Part shown: positions 28,208 to 36,065 of the stretch, piece after piece
How the letters are laid out: each line of letters opens with the position of its first letter
How positions within the stretch are numbered: the first letter of the stretch is position 1
Assembly: GCF_013372265.1 (NCBI RefSeq)
Contig: NZ_CP054051.1
Coordinates: forward strand, 1,686,587 to 1,750,586
DNA from: Aliarcobacter cibarius
GTDB lineage: Bacteria; Campylobacterota; Campylobacteria; Campylobacterales; Arcobacteraceae
Direction of reading: 5' to 3'
DNA length: 64,000 bases
Translations under genes and position numbers: made by a program
Notes under the pieces: model-generated
What the model was told of the DNA's origin: nothing
The model's database searches: none
The model's input: only the letters and a program-made list of their open reading frames with translations

Positions 28208-29518
28208 ATGATTAAATCAGTTATGCCTTTGAGTTTTATTATTGCTCTTAGGTTTTTTGGACTTTTTATTGTTTTACCAGTTATTTCAGTTTATGCGTTA
28301 AGTCTTGAAGGATCAAATGCAACTTTAGTTGGAATTGTTGTTGGTGGGTATGCCTTAACTCAAGTTATTTTTCAAGTTCCTTTTGGAGTGATGAGTGATA
28401 AATTAGGAAGAAAAGGAACTATTATTATGGGTCTTTTTCTATTTGCTATTGGTTCTCTTATATGTGCTGTTGCAACAGATATCTATACTTTAATGCTTGG
28501 TCGTCTTTTACAAGGAGCTGGGGCTATTGGTGCTGTTGTAACTGCAATGATTAGTGATATTGTAAAAGAACATGAAAGACCAAAAGCTATGGCTTTAATG
28601 GGAATGTTTATTGGTCTTGCTTTTGCAATTGCTATGATAGCAGGTCCTCTTATTGGTGGATTTATTGGTGTTCCAGTTCTATTTTATATCACTATGATTT
28701 TAGCACTTGCATCTATTTATATACTTGTAAAAAAAGTTCCTAATCCTCCAAAAATAACTCACACTTACAATGAAAAACTGAGTTTTAAAGATGTTTTAGG
28801 AAATGCAAATATCAACAGAATGCACATAACAAACTTTTTACAAAAAGGTTTAATGACTTTTGCATTTTTAGTTATTCCAATAATTTTAACAAGAGATTAT
28901 TCTTGGGAAAAAAGTGAACTTTGGTATGTATATTTACCATCTATGATTTTTGGTATTTTATCAATGGGACCTGCTGCAATTATTGCTGAAAAAAAAGGAA
29001 AATTTAGAGAAATATTAGCTCTTGGAATAGTATTCTTTATTCTATCTTATTTAATAATTGGATTTAGTGCTAGTGCTTTAGTATTTTCTATTGGAGTTGT
29101 TGTATTCTTTGTTGGATTTAATATGCATGAACCAATTATGCAATCATTAACTTCAAAATTTGCAAAAGTTCATCAAAGAGGAAGTGTTCTTGGAGTATTT
29201 AACTCTTTTGGTTATTTAGGAACATTTATTGGTGGAGTTTTAGGTGGAATTATGCTTGATAGTATTGATTTAAAAACATTTTCTATAATCATTGCTGTTG
29301 TTTGTATTTTATGGTTATTTTTAATTATATCTATGCCAAATCCTTCAAAAACAAAAACTTTATATCTAGATTTAAATGATTACAAGTTAAATACCACTGT
29401 TTTAAATGATAATACAAAAGTTGAAGAATGGTATATTAACAACAGTGAAAATGTTGTTGCTGTTAAATTTAATGAAAGTAATATTAGTGAAGATGAAATA
29501 AAATCACTTTTAAAATAA
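28208..29518 (+). CDS. MFS transporter with C-terminal soluble domain (YajR-like)
   Basis: Twelve hydrophobic helices with MFS motif A GVMSDKLGRKGTI between helices 2 and 3. After the last helix (around 375) comes a soluble domain of about 60 residues (KTLYLDLNDYKLNTTVLND to SEDEIKSLLK). E. coli YajR has a similarly placed ferredoxin-like YAM domain, so I compare it to that family; the drug or metabolite exported is unknown. 436 aa. The lapG-like gene follows after 32 bases and may be read through. Confidence 0.8.
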   Translation: MIKSVMPLSFIIALRFFGLFIVLPVISVYALSLEGSNATLVGIVVGGYALTQVIFQVPFGVMSDKLGRKGTIIMGLFLFAIGSLICAVATDIYTLMLGRLLQGAGAIGAVVTAMISDIVKEHERPKAMALMGMFIGLAFAIAMIAGPLIGGFIGVPVLFYITMILALASIYILVKKVPNPPKITHTYNEKLSFKDVLGNANINRMHITNFLQKGLMTFAFLVIPIILTRDYSWEKSELWYVYLPSMIFGILSMGPAAIIAEKKGKFREILALGIVFFILSYLIIGFSASALVFSIGVVVFFVGFNMHEPIMQSLTSKFAKVHQRGSVLGVFNSFGYLGTFIGGVLGGIMLDSIDLKTFSIIIAVVCILWLFLIISMPNPSKTKTLYLDLNDYKLNTTVLNDNTKVEEWYINNSENVVAVKFNESNISEDEIKSLLK

Positions 29519-29550
29519 ATTTTAAATAAATACTATAAAGGAGGAGAAGA

Positions 29551-30192
29551 GTGAAAAAGTTTTTTGTTATACAAGCAACTCTTTTTCTACTTTTTTCTCT
29601 ATATTTAGATGCTCAAAAGAGTTTTAATGTCACTACTTCAGACTTAAATAGAATTGAGCAAAAATATGGTTCTTCTGCAAGAAAAAAACTTGAAGATTGG
29701 GATAATATGATTGAAAATGCAAAAAATGAATCATTAATAAATCAACTTCAAATGGTAAATGATTTTTTTAACAAAATTCCATATAAAACAGATATGTCAC
29801 ATTGGAAGAAAAAAGATTATTGGGCAACTCCTATTGAGTTTATGGGAACAAATGGTGGAGACTGTGAAGATTACGCAATTGCAAAATATTTCTCACTTAT
29901 AAAACTAGGTATTCCTGATAGCAAACTCAGAATTACCTATGTATCTTATTCAAAAGCAAATAGCAATTATGACCAAGCTCATATGGTTCTATCTTACTAC
30001 CACAAAGCTGGAGGAGAACCTGTAATTTTGGATAATATTAATAAAACTTTACAACCTGCCTCTAAAAGAAATGACTTAAAACCTGTTTATAGCTTTAATG
30101 CAAGTGGGTTATGGCAAGCTCAGACAAAAGGTGAAACTAGAGCTGGTGACAATAATCTTAAATCTTGGAAAGATTTAATGACTAGATTTTAA
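29551..30192 (+). CDS. LapG-like periplasmic cysteine protease (BTLCP family)
   Basis: Transglutaminase-like protease that, in Pseudomonas, cuts the large adhesin LapA off the cell surface. Signal peptide about residues 1-21. Catalytic triad C105 (GGDCEDYAIAKY), H144 (QAHMVL) and D161 (VILDNI). 213 aa matches the family. GTG start with a strong GGAGGAG site. The next gene, 13 bases on, is its LapD-like controller. No large adhesin or type I secretion gene is in the window. Confidence 0.9.
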   Translation: MKKFFVIQATLFLLFSLYLDAQKSFNVTTSDLNRIEQKYGSSARKKLEDWDNMIENAKNESLINQLQMVNDFFNKIPYKTDMSHWKKKDYWATPIEFMGTNGGDCEDYAIAKYFSLIKLGIPDSKLRITYVSYSKANSNYDQAHMVLSYYHKAGGEPVILDNINKTLQPASKRNDLKPVYSFNASGLWQAQTKGETRAGDNNLKSWKDLMTRF

Positions 30193-30205
30193 TTAGGAGA
30201 AAAAA

Positions 30206-32422
30206 ATGTCTTTATCAAAACAACTTTATCTAATAATATCATTGATATTTTTTATGATTTTTACAGGTAATTTTATAATTAGTATCAAAAATACAAAAGA
30301 GTATTTAGAAACTGAATCCATTTCAAAAGCACAAGATACGGCTACAACACTTGGTTTTAATCTAAAAACTTTAATAAATGATAAAAATAACCCCGAAATA
30401 GAAACAACAATAAATGCTGTTTCAAACAGTGGTTTTTATAAAGAAATTAGACTTGAAGATTCTCTTTTTACAATAAAAGAGAGTGACCTAGTAAAAGCTT
30501 CAAAAGATCTAGATAAGGGAATTTGGGAAGTATCAAATATTGTAATTGATTCAAATATTGGAATTTTAGAAACTTTAACTCAAAGTGATGATTTTATGCA
30601 AGAGCTAATTACTCTAAATGGTTCTGTACCAAATGAAGAAAATAAAAATATTGTTCCTAGTGAAGATGTTTATACTTTCATTCCTAATTTAAAAAACAAA
30701 GGTAAAACTTCTTTAGATATAAAATTTACAGCAACAAATCTAGAAAATAAAATAATAGAAACTAATGCTACTTTAGAACTGAATAAAGTTTTGGTTCAAG
30801 TAAATAGAGATATAAAATTTGATTCAGTACCTCAATGGTTTATAAATTTAATTCCTATTGATTTAGGAGAACAATATACAGAAATAAGTGATGGTTGGAG
30901 AACTAGTGCAGTTTTATTTGTGAGTGCAAATCCAGGAGAAGCTTACAATAAATTATATGCTCAAGCAAAAAGTTCAATTTTCTACTCAATTATTTCATTT
31001 ATAATTTCTATTGTAATTTTATATCTATTTGTACAATATCTTTTAAAACCTCTAAAGATTTTAGAAAATTCTGCTTTGTCTATTGCTGAAGGAAAGTTTG
31101 TAAAAGTAAAAGCAACATCAAATACGACAGAATTAATAACTTTATCAAATGCATTTAATGATATGTCAAATAAAATTGAAGCAACAATTACTAGACTAAA
31201 TACAAATATAGAAAATATGTCTAAAAAATTATCAACGGATGAGTTAACAGGGTTAGCGATAAGACAAACTTTTGAAACAGATATGAAGCAACTATTTATT
31301 GAAAAAGCAAAAGGTTATATTTTAACAATAAGAATTACTGATTTAGGTGGTTTTGCTAAATCACATACTTCAAATGAAGTAAATAATTTTATAAAAGAGT
31401 TTGCAAATATATTAGAAACAACAAAATTAAGCGATGATAAAAAAATATTTGCTTATAGATTTTTTGGTTCAGAATTTGCCATTATTGCAAAAGATTTTTC
31501 AAATGAAGATATAGTGAAGTTCGCAAATATTTTAAAAGATAAATTTGAAAAACTAGGAGATAAATTTGAGAAAAAAGATGTTGCACACATTGGAGCTGCT
31601 ATTTTTAATCCATTTAGTACAACTTCTCAAATATTACAAAGTGCAAATCAAGCATATGAAAAAGCAACAATTATCGGACAAAATGAAATTTTCATAAGTC
31701 AAGAAAATGAACTTGTAAAAGATATGGAAAGTTGGAGAGATTTTGTAACTGAAACTATTGATAATGCAAGCTTTACTGTTAAATTCATAGGGAATTTCAC
31801 AAGATGTAATAGTGATGAAATAATTATGCAAGAAGCATTTACTTCAATAAAAGATAAAGAAAACAATGATATTCCAATAGGAACTTTTGTATCTATTGCA
31901 GAAAAATATGAGAAAATTGTTGACTTCGATAAAAAAGTTATACAAAAAGTAATAAATTATATTTTAATAAATGATGTAAAATATGATATTGCAATAAACT
32001 TATCTTTAGAATCTATAAATAATACAGCGTTTATAGCTTGGCTAGAACAAAAACTTTCAGAAAATAAAAATATTGTTTCAAGATTAGTTTTCTCAGTTAC
32101 AGCTTATGCTGTTGCAAAAGATATTAATAAATTTAAATTCTTTATTTCTCAAATGAAATCTTTAGGTGCAAAAGTTATTATAAAAAGATATGAGACAAGA
32201 TTTATTTCATTAAATGATATTAAAGATCTAAATTTAGATTATTTAAGATTGGCAAGAGAATATACAAATGATGTTTGTATAGATTTCTCTAAACAAAGTT
32301 TTATAGAATCAATAGCTGAGATTTCAAATCTTTTAAATATTAAAGTTTTAGCAGAAAATGTTCAAAAAGACGAAGATTTCAAATATATAAAAAGTTTAAA
32401 TCTTTTTGCTGCAAGTAGGTAA
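30206..32422 (+). CDS. LapD-like c-di-GMP receptor (HAMP, degenerate GGDEF and EAL)
   Basis: Inner-membrane receptor that holds LapG when c-di-GMP is high. Membrane helices about 6-26 and 258-280 enclose a LapD_MoxY-type periplasmic domain containing VPQWFINLIPI and ISDGWR, then HAMP (about 280-332), GGDEF-like domain (342-500) and EAL-like domain (510-738). The GGDEF loop reads FGSEF (420-424), and the EAL domain lacks the EAL motif and most metal ligands, keeping NLSLES and AENV; so neither activity is expected and a binding role is inferred. At 738 aa it is longer than P. fluorescens LapD, with extra sequence at about 120-200. Confidence 0.88.
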   Translation: MSLSKQLYLIISLIFFMIFTGNFIISIKNTKEYLETESISKAQDTATTLGFNLKTLINDKNNPEIETTINAVSNSGFYKEIRLEDSLFTIKESDLVKASKDLDKGIWEVSNIVIDSNIGILETLTQSDDFMQELITLNGSVPNEENKNIVPSEDVYTFIPNLKNKGKTSLDIKFTATNLENKIIETNATLELNKVLVQVNRDIKFDSVPQWFINLIPIDLGEQYTEISDGWRTSAVLFVSANPGEAYNKLYAQAKSSIFYSIISFIISIVILYLFVQYLLKPLKILENSALSIAEGKFVKVKATSNTTELITLSNAFNDMSNKIEATITRLNTNIENMSKKLSTDELTGLAIRQTFETDMKQLFIEKAKGYILTIRITDLGGFAKSHTSNEVNNFIKEFANILETTKLSDDKKIFAYRFFGSEFAIIAKDFSNEDIVKFANILKDKFEKLGDKFEKKDVAHIGAAIFNPFSTTSQILQSANQAYEKATIIGQNEIFISQENELVKDMESWRDFVTETIDNASFTVKFIGNFTRCNSDEIIMQEAFTSIKDKENNDIPIGTFVSIAEKYEKIVDFDKKVIQKVINYILINDVKYDIAINLSLESINNTAFIAWLEQKLSENKNIVSRLVFSVTAYAVAKDINKFKFFISQMKSLGAKVIIKRYETRFISLNDIKDLNLDYLRLAREYTNDVCIDFSKQSFIESIAEISNLLNIKVLAENVQKDEDFKYIKSLNLFAASR

Positions 32423-32444
32423 ATCAAGTCTTTTGACTTGATTT
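32421..32444 (+). terminator. Terminator after the lapD-like gene
   Basis: Perfect 10-base arms AAATCAAGTC / GACTTGATTT around TTTT; the first arm includes the last two bases of the stop codon. It is followed by AAATTA only, so termination may be partial. Confidence 0.65.
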
Positions 32445-32452
32445 AAATTATC

Positions 32453-33208
32453 ATGTTTGTTCTAAAAAAAATTATCTCAGCTTTCTTTTTACCTATTCCT
32501 ATTGGAATCTTTTTATTAGTTTTGGCTTTTATATTTCTAATAAAAGATTCTTATAAAAAAGCTAAAATAACATTTCTTATAGCTATTATATGGTTTGTTG
32601 CTTTATCAAATCAAACTGTTTCAAACGCTATTTTATCTCCACTTGAAAATGCCTATCCAGCTCTTATAGAAACTCCGAATGTAAATTATATATTAGTTTT
32701 AGGAAATGCACATAAAAGTGATGAAAATCTTAGTATAACTTCTCAAGTAAAATCAACAGCAATTAATAGACTTGTTGAAGGAGTAAGACATTATAACAGT
32801 TTAAAAAATAACTCAAATAATGTAAAACTAATAGTTTCAGGACATAGTTTTGATGATTTAAATTCTCATGCAAAAATGCAAAAAGAGTTAGCTATAAGCC
32901 TAGGAGTAAGTAAAGAAGATATAATTGAACTTCATACTCCAAAAGATACAAATGAAGAGGCAATTGAAACAAAAAATATAGTACAGAATGAAAAAATCAT
33001 TTTAGTTACAAGTGCTAGTCATATGAAAAGAGCTGTAAAACTTTTTGAAAAACAAGAAGTAAATGTTATAGCAAGTCCAACTGAACATAAGGTATATAAT
33101 ACTACTTATCCTAGTTCTTATTTTAATTCAAATAATTTAAAAAAAGTTGAACTTGCATTTCATGAATATTTAGGGATGATATATTCAAAAATCAAAGGTG
33201 AAATTTAA
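32453..33208 (+). CDS. ElyC/SanA/YdcF-family protein (DUF218)
   Basis: Two N-terminal hydrophobic helices (about 8-28 and 37-55) anchor a DUF218 domain: YILVLGNAHKSDENLS, LIVSGHSFDD, and IILVTSASHMKRAVKLFEKQ are the family's three conserved blocks. E. coli ElyC has this layout and affects peptidoglycan and envelope integrity; the enzymatic activity is unknown. 251 aa is standard. There is no clear ribosome site before the ATG, which lies nine bases after the lapD terminator hairpin. Confidence 0.82.
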   Translation: MFVLKKIISAFFLPIPIGIFLLVLAFIFLIKDSYKKAKITFLIAIIWFVALSNQTVSNAILSPLENAYPALIETPNVNYILVLGNAHKSDENLSITSQVKSTAINRLVEGVRHYNSLKNNSNNVKLIVSGHSFDDLNSHAKMQKELAISLGVSKEDIIELHTPKDTNEEAIETKNIVQNEKIILVTSASHMKRAVKLFEKQEVNVIASPTEHKVYNTTYPSSYFNSNNLKKVELAFHEYLGMIYSKIKGEI

Positions 33209-33217
33209 TTTTTGAAA

Positions 33218-34135
33218 TCAATTTTCTTCATAAAATTCTAACTCTCTAAAAGCATCAAAAACATTTCTACTATTTAATTCATCAAACATATCAATATGTT
33301 TAAAATCATCCATAGTAACTGTTTTTGTAATATCATCAGCTGTTACACCACTTTCAATTGCATCCAATACTCTAGTTTTTAATAATGAAAAGTAATTTTT
33401 TGTATGATCAAGTGCTGTTTTTCCAGTATTTGTTCCATGTCCAGCAATCAAAGTATCCCAATCATATGAATTTATTACTTCAAGAGATTTTAATGTACCA
33501 ATTACAGAACCATCTCTATTTGATGTAATTCTTCCATTCATTACTATATCTCCAGAAAACATAACTTTTTGGTTTGGTAAATATATAATTAAATCATTAC
33601 TTGTATGAGCTTTTTCTTGCATAGGAATAATTTTAAAATTTTTATTTCCAACTTTAATTTCTGTTTCACTATCTACGACTACATCAGCTTTTATAATTTT
33701 TGTATTTTTCATCTCTTTTTCATCTAAAATCTCAAAAATTCTTGGTTTAGACTCAGAAGTATAATTCTGATTTATAGATTTTGGAGCATATATTTTTGCA
33801 TTGAATTTATCTTTATAAAAACTATTCCCCATCCAATGATCATCATGTTCATGAGTTATTATAACTGTACTAACTTTTAAATTATTAATTTTCTTCATAG
33901 CATCATAAGCTTGTGAAGCAAATTGATAATTTGTTCCAGAATCTATTAGTACATAACTATTGTCAGCTTTTATGTAACAACTATTTGACATAAATCCCCC
34001 ATTTTCTTTTGAAGGAACTTCAGTTTTTCCAAAAAAACACCAAATATCTTCACTTACTTTTTGTGGTTTTAAGTTATAATCAAATCCAAAAGCGTAGATA
34101 GATAAAATTAATGTTAATGAAATTTTTTTAAACAT
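33218..34135 (-). CDS. Periplasmic metallo-beta-lactamase-fold hydrolase
   Basis: Signal peptide about residues 1-17. Zinc ligands are visible in order: THEHDDH (first site HxHxDH), KAHTSND (histidine), FSGDIV (bridging aspartate) and AGHG (last histidine). The aspartate at the bridging position is typical of glyoxalase II-type or SoxH-type hydrolases rather than antibiotic-degrading B1 enzymes, which have cysteine. 305 aa. Substrate unknown. Convergent with the ElyC-like gene; divergent from the HD-GYP-like gene. Confidence 0.85.
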   Translation of the reverse strand: MFKKISLTLILSIYAFGFDYNLKPQKVSEDIWCFFGKTEVPSKENGGFMSNSCYIKADNSYVLIDSGTNYQFASQAYDAMKKINNLKVSTVIITHEHDDHWMGNSFYKDKFNAKIYAPKSINQNYTSESKPRIFEILDEKEMKNTKIIKADVVVDSETEIKVGNKNFKIIPMQEKAHTSNDLIIYLPNQKVMFSGDIVMNGRITSNRDGSVIGTLKSLEVINSYDWDTLIAGHGTNTGKTALDHTKNYFSLLKTRVLDAIESGVTADDITKTVTMDDFKHIDMFDELNSRNVFDAFRELEFYEEN

Positions 34136-34224
34136 TTTGTATTCTCCTATTTTTTATATTATAATTTAAAATTATATATAAATATCGCTTTTATATAAGT
34201 AATTTTAAGAAAATAAGGAATTTT

Positions 34225-35226
34225 ATGGATAAAAAAAAAGAGATGGTATTTAATCTAAATAATTTTTTACTAGCTTTTAGTGAACTTTTAAATACTAAAA
34301 GAAGTACTTATATTTCAGTAAGTATAGCTTTAAAATTAAAATTCACACCAGAAAAAATATCAGATATCTGTTCATACTCTTTAGCCTTTTTATTAGGAAA
34401 AGATGCTTTAAATAATTTTGATTTTTTAGATAAAAACAATTTAAATGATAAAGAATTTTTAAATATATGTGAGTTTTCACAAAAGTTAATTAACAATTTT
34501 GATTTTTCAAAAAATAGTTTAAATCAAAAACAAAAATGTATAGAATTTGTAAGAAATGAAAATTTTGATGAAAATATAAAAAATACTTTTTTAGAAATAT
34601 CAAATAAATTATCTTTTTGGCTTGATTTAGAAAATGAAAATGAAATAGTACTTTTTATCTACTCAAATTTAAATGATTTTACAAAAGTCTTAACTTTTGA
34701 AGAGATTTTAAAAATGTCAAGTCAATTTCATTATTACCAAAATCCACAATCAGAAATACTAAAAAGAGCTTCTTTAATTGCTGATTTTTTTGAATTTGAA
34801 CACAAAGATAAACAGATATTTTTAATAGCATCTAGCTTACAAAATATTGGAAAACTAAATATTTCAAAAACTATTTTAGAAAAAAAAGAAGCTTTAAACG
34901 AAGAAGAAAAAGAGATTTTAAAATCATATTCTTATCATACAAAAAGAGTTTTAAACTCTATTATGGGGTTTTCAGATATTTGTAATCTTAGTTTAAAAGT
35001 TCAAGAGAGATTAGATGGCAGCGGAAGTTTTAGTTTAGATGCAAAAGATTTAAGTTTTAAAGATAGATTACTAATTTGCCTAGTAATTTATAGTGCTTTA
35101 AGAGAAAAAAAAGCTTATAGAAACTCTTTTTCACATTCTAAAGCAATAGAAATTATGAAAAATGAATCAAAAAATAATAAAATTGATAAAAGTATCGTAG
35201 AAATATTTGATAAGCTTTTTAATTAA
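34225..35226 (+). CDS. Degenerate HD-GYP-domain protein
   Basis: Residues about 172-315 follow the HD-GYP layout: helix SEILKRASLIADFF, then SSLQNIGKLNISKTILEKKEALNEEEKEI, SYHTKRVL, QERLDGSGSF, and LICLVIYSALREKKAYRN. The HD pair is replaced by Q206-N207, the later HH by other residues, and GYP by GSF (267-269). These are metal ligands in active c-di-GMP phosphodiesterases, so catalysis is unlikely and a binding or signalling role is inferred. Residues 15-60 look like a second, more eroded HD segment. No membrane segment. Own AAGGA site. Confidence 0.75.
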   Translation: MDKKKEMVFNLNNFLLAFSELLNTKRSTYISVSIALKLKFTPEKISDICSYSLAFLLGKDALNNFDFLDKNNLNDKEFLNICEFSQKLINNFDFSKNSLNQKQKCIEFVRNENFDENIKNTFLEISNKLSFWLDLENENEIVLFIYSNLNDFTKVLTFEEILKMSSQFHYYQNPQSEILKRASLIADFFEFEHKDKQIFLIASSLQNIGKLNISKTILEKKEALNEEEKEILKSYSYHTKRVLNSIMGFSDICNLSLKVQERLDGSGSFSLDAKDLSFKDRLLICLVIYSALREKKAYRNSFSHSKAIEIMKNESKNNKIDKSIVEIFDKLFN

Positions 35227-35231
35227 CAATT

Positions 35232-35263
35232 AAAATGTAAGCTGAAAATTCAGCCTACATTTT
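35232..35263. terminator. Bidirectional terminator, HD-GYP-like gene / rhodanese
   Basis: 15-base arms with a single mismatch (a G-U wobble on minus) around a 2-base loop, followed by T-run on plus and on minus. Located between convergent genes. Confidence 0.85.
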
Positions 35264-35267
35264 TTTA

Positions 35268-35933
35268 TTATGGTTTAACAGTAGTCAATCCTACACTAAG
35301 CCATGATTGCATTCCACCTCTATACCATTTCATTTTTTCTTGAGGATAACCAATAGCAATCAACTCTTTCATAGCTTCTGGTGATTGTCCACACCAAATA
35401 CCATTACAAAACATTAATAAAGTTTTTGCATTTGTAAAATCATATTTTCCATCTTTAGCTTCAACTCCAAAAATTTCTAAAGCCTCTTGAAACTCATCTG
35501 GATATTGAGATTTTTTTGTATATACATATGGAACATTTATTGCTGTAGCAATAGTTTCATGGTTATACCAATTCTCTGTTCTACTATCAATTAAAAGTAA
35601 GTTTTTGTCAGTTTTTGATTTTTCAATAAACTCTAAAACTTCAACCTCTCCATAAGTTTCAATATTTTCTGCTGCTTTAATTGGTGAAATTTTTCCAAAA
35701 TATGTTACAAAACTTCTTTTACAATTTTCATTTACACTAGGTGCTGCTTCATGAACACCACCAAAAACATCTTTTGGATCAAAAGCTACACTTTCGCACT
35801 CTTTTGGTTTAGCTTCTCTTTTTACAGTAGCTTTCTTACCGTTATCTAAAATTACTTCAACACCAGTTGTTTGTAAATCTGCTGCAAAAATAGAACTTGC
35901 TACAACTACACTCCCTAAAAATATTTTAAACAT
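35268..35933 (-). CDS. Periplasmic rhodanese-domain protein
   Basis: Signal peptide about residues 1-17 (cleavage after SSIFA). A rhodanese fold covers about 95-220: LLLIDSRTENWYNHETIATAINVPY, then the active loop FCNGIWCGQS with likely catalytic C176 and a second cysteine C181, and GYPQEKMKWYRGGMQSW. Rhodaneses carry sulfane sulfur; the physiological donor and acceptor here are unknown. 221 aa. The N-terminal 80 residues hold two more cysteines (C46, C71) and no known domain. Confidence 0.88.
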   Translation of the reverse strand: MFKIFLGSVVVASSIFAADLQTTGVEVILDNGKKATVKREAKPKECESVAFDPKDVFGGVHEAAPSVNENCKRSFVTYFGKISPIKAAENIETYGEVEVLEFIEKSKTDKNLLLIDSRTENWYNHETIATAINVPYVYTKKSQYPDEFQEALEIFGVEAKDGKYDFTNAKTLLMFCNGIWCGQSPEAMKELIAIGYPQEKMKWYRGGMQSWLSVGLTTVKP

Positions 35934-36065
35934 TTTCTCTCCTTGATTTTAAAATATATTGTAAATTAATTCTAACAAAAAGATATTAAAAGAGCAAGTT
36001 ATAAGCTACTAAGTAAAATTTAGTTAAAATCTACCCTATTTTAGTAACATAATTAGGATTATTTA

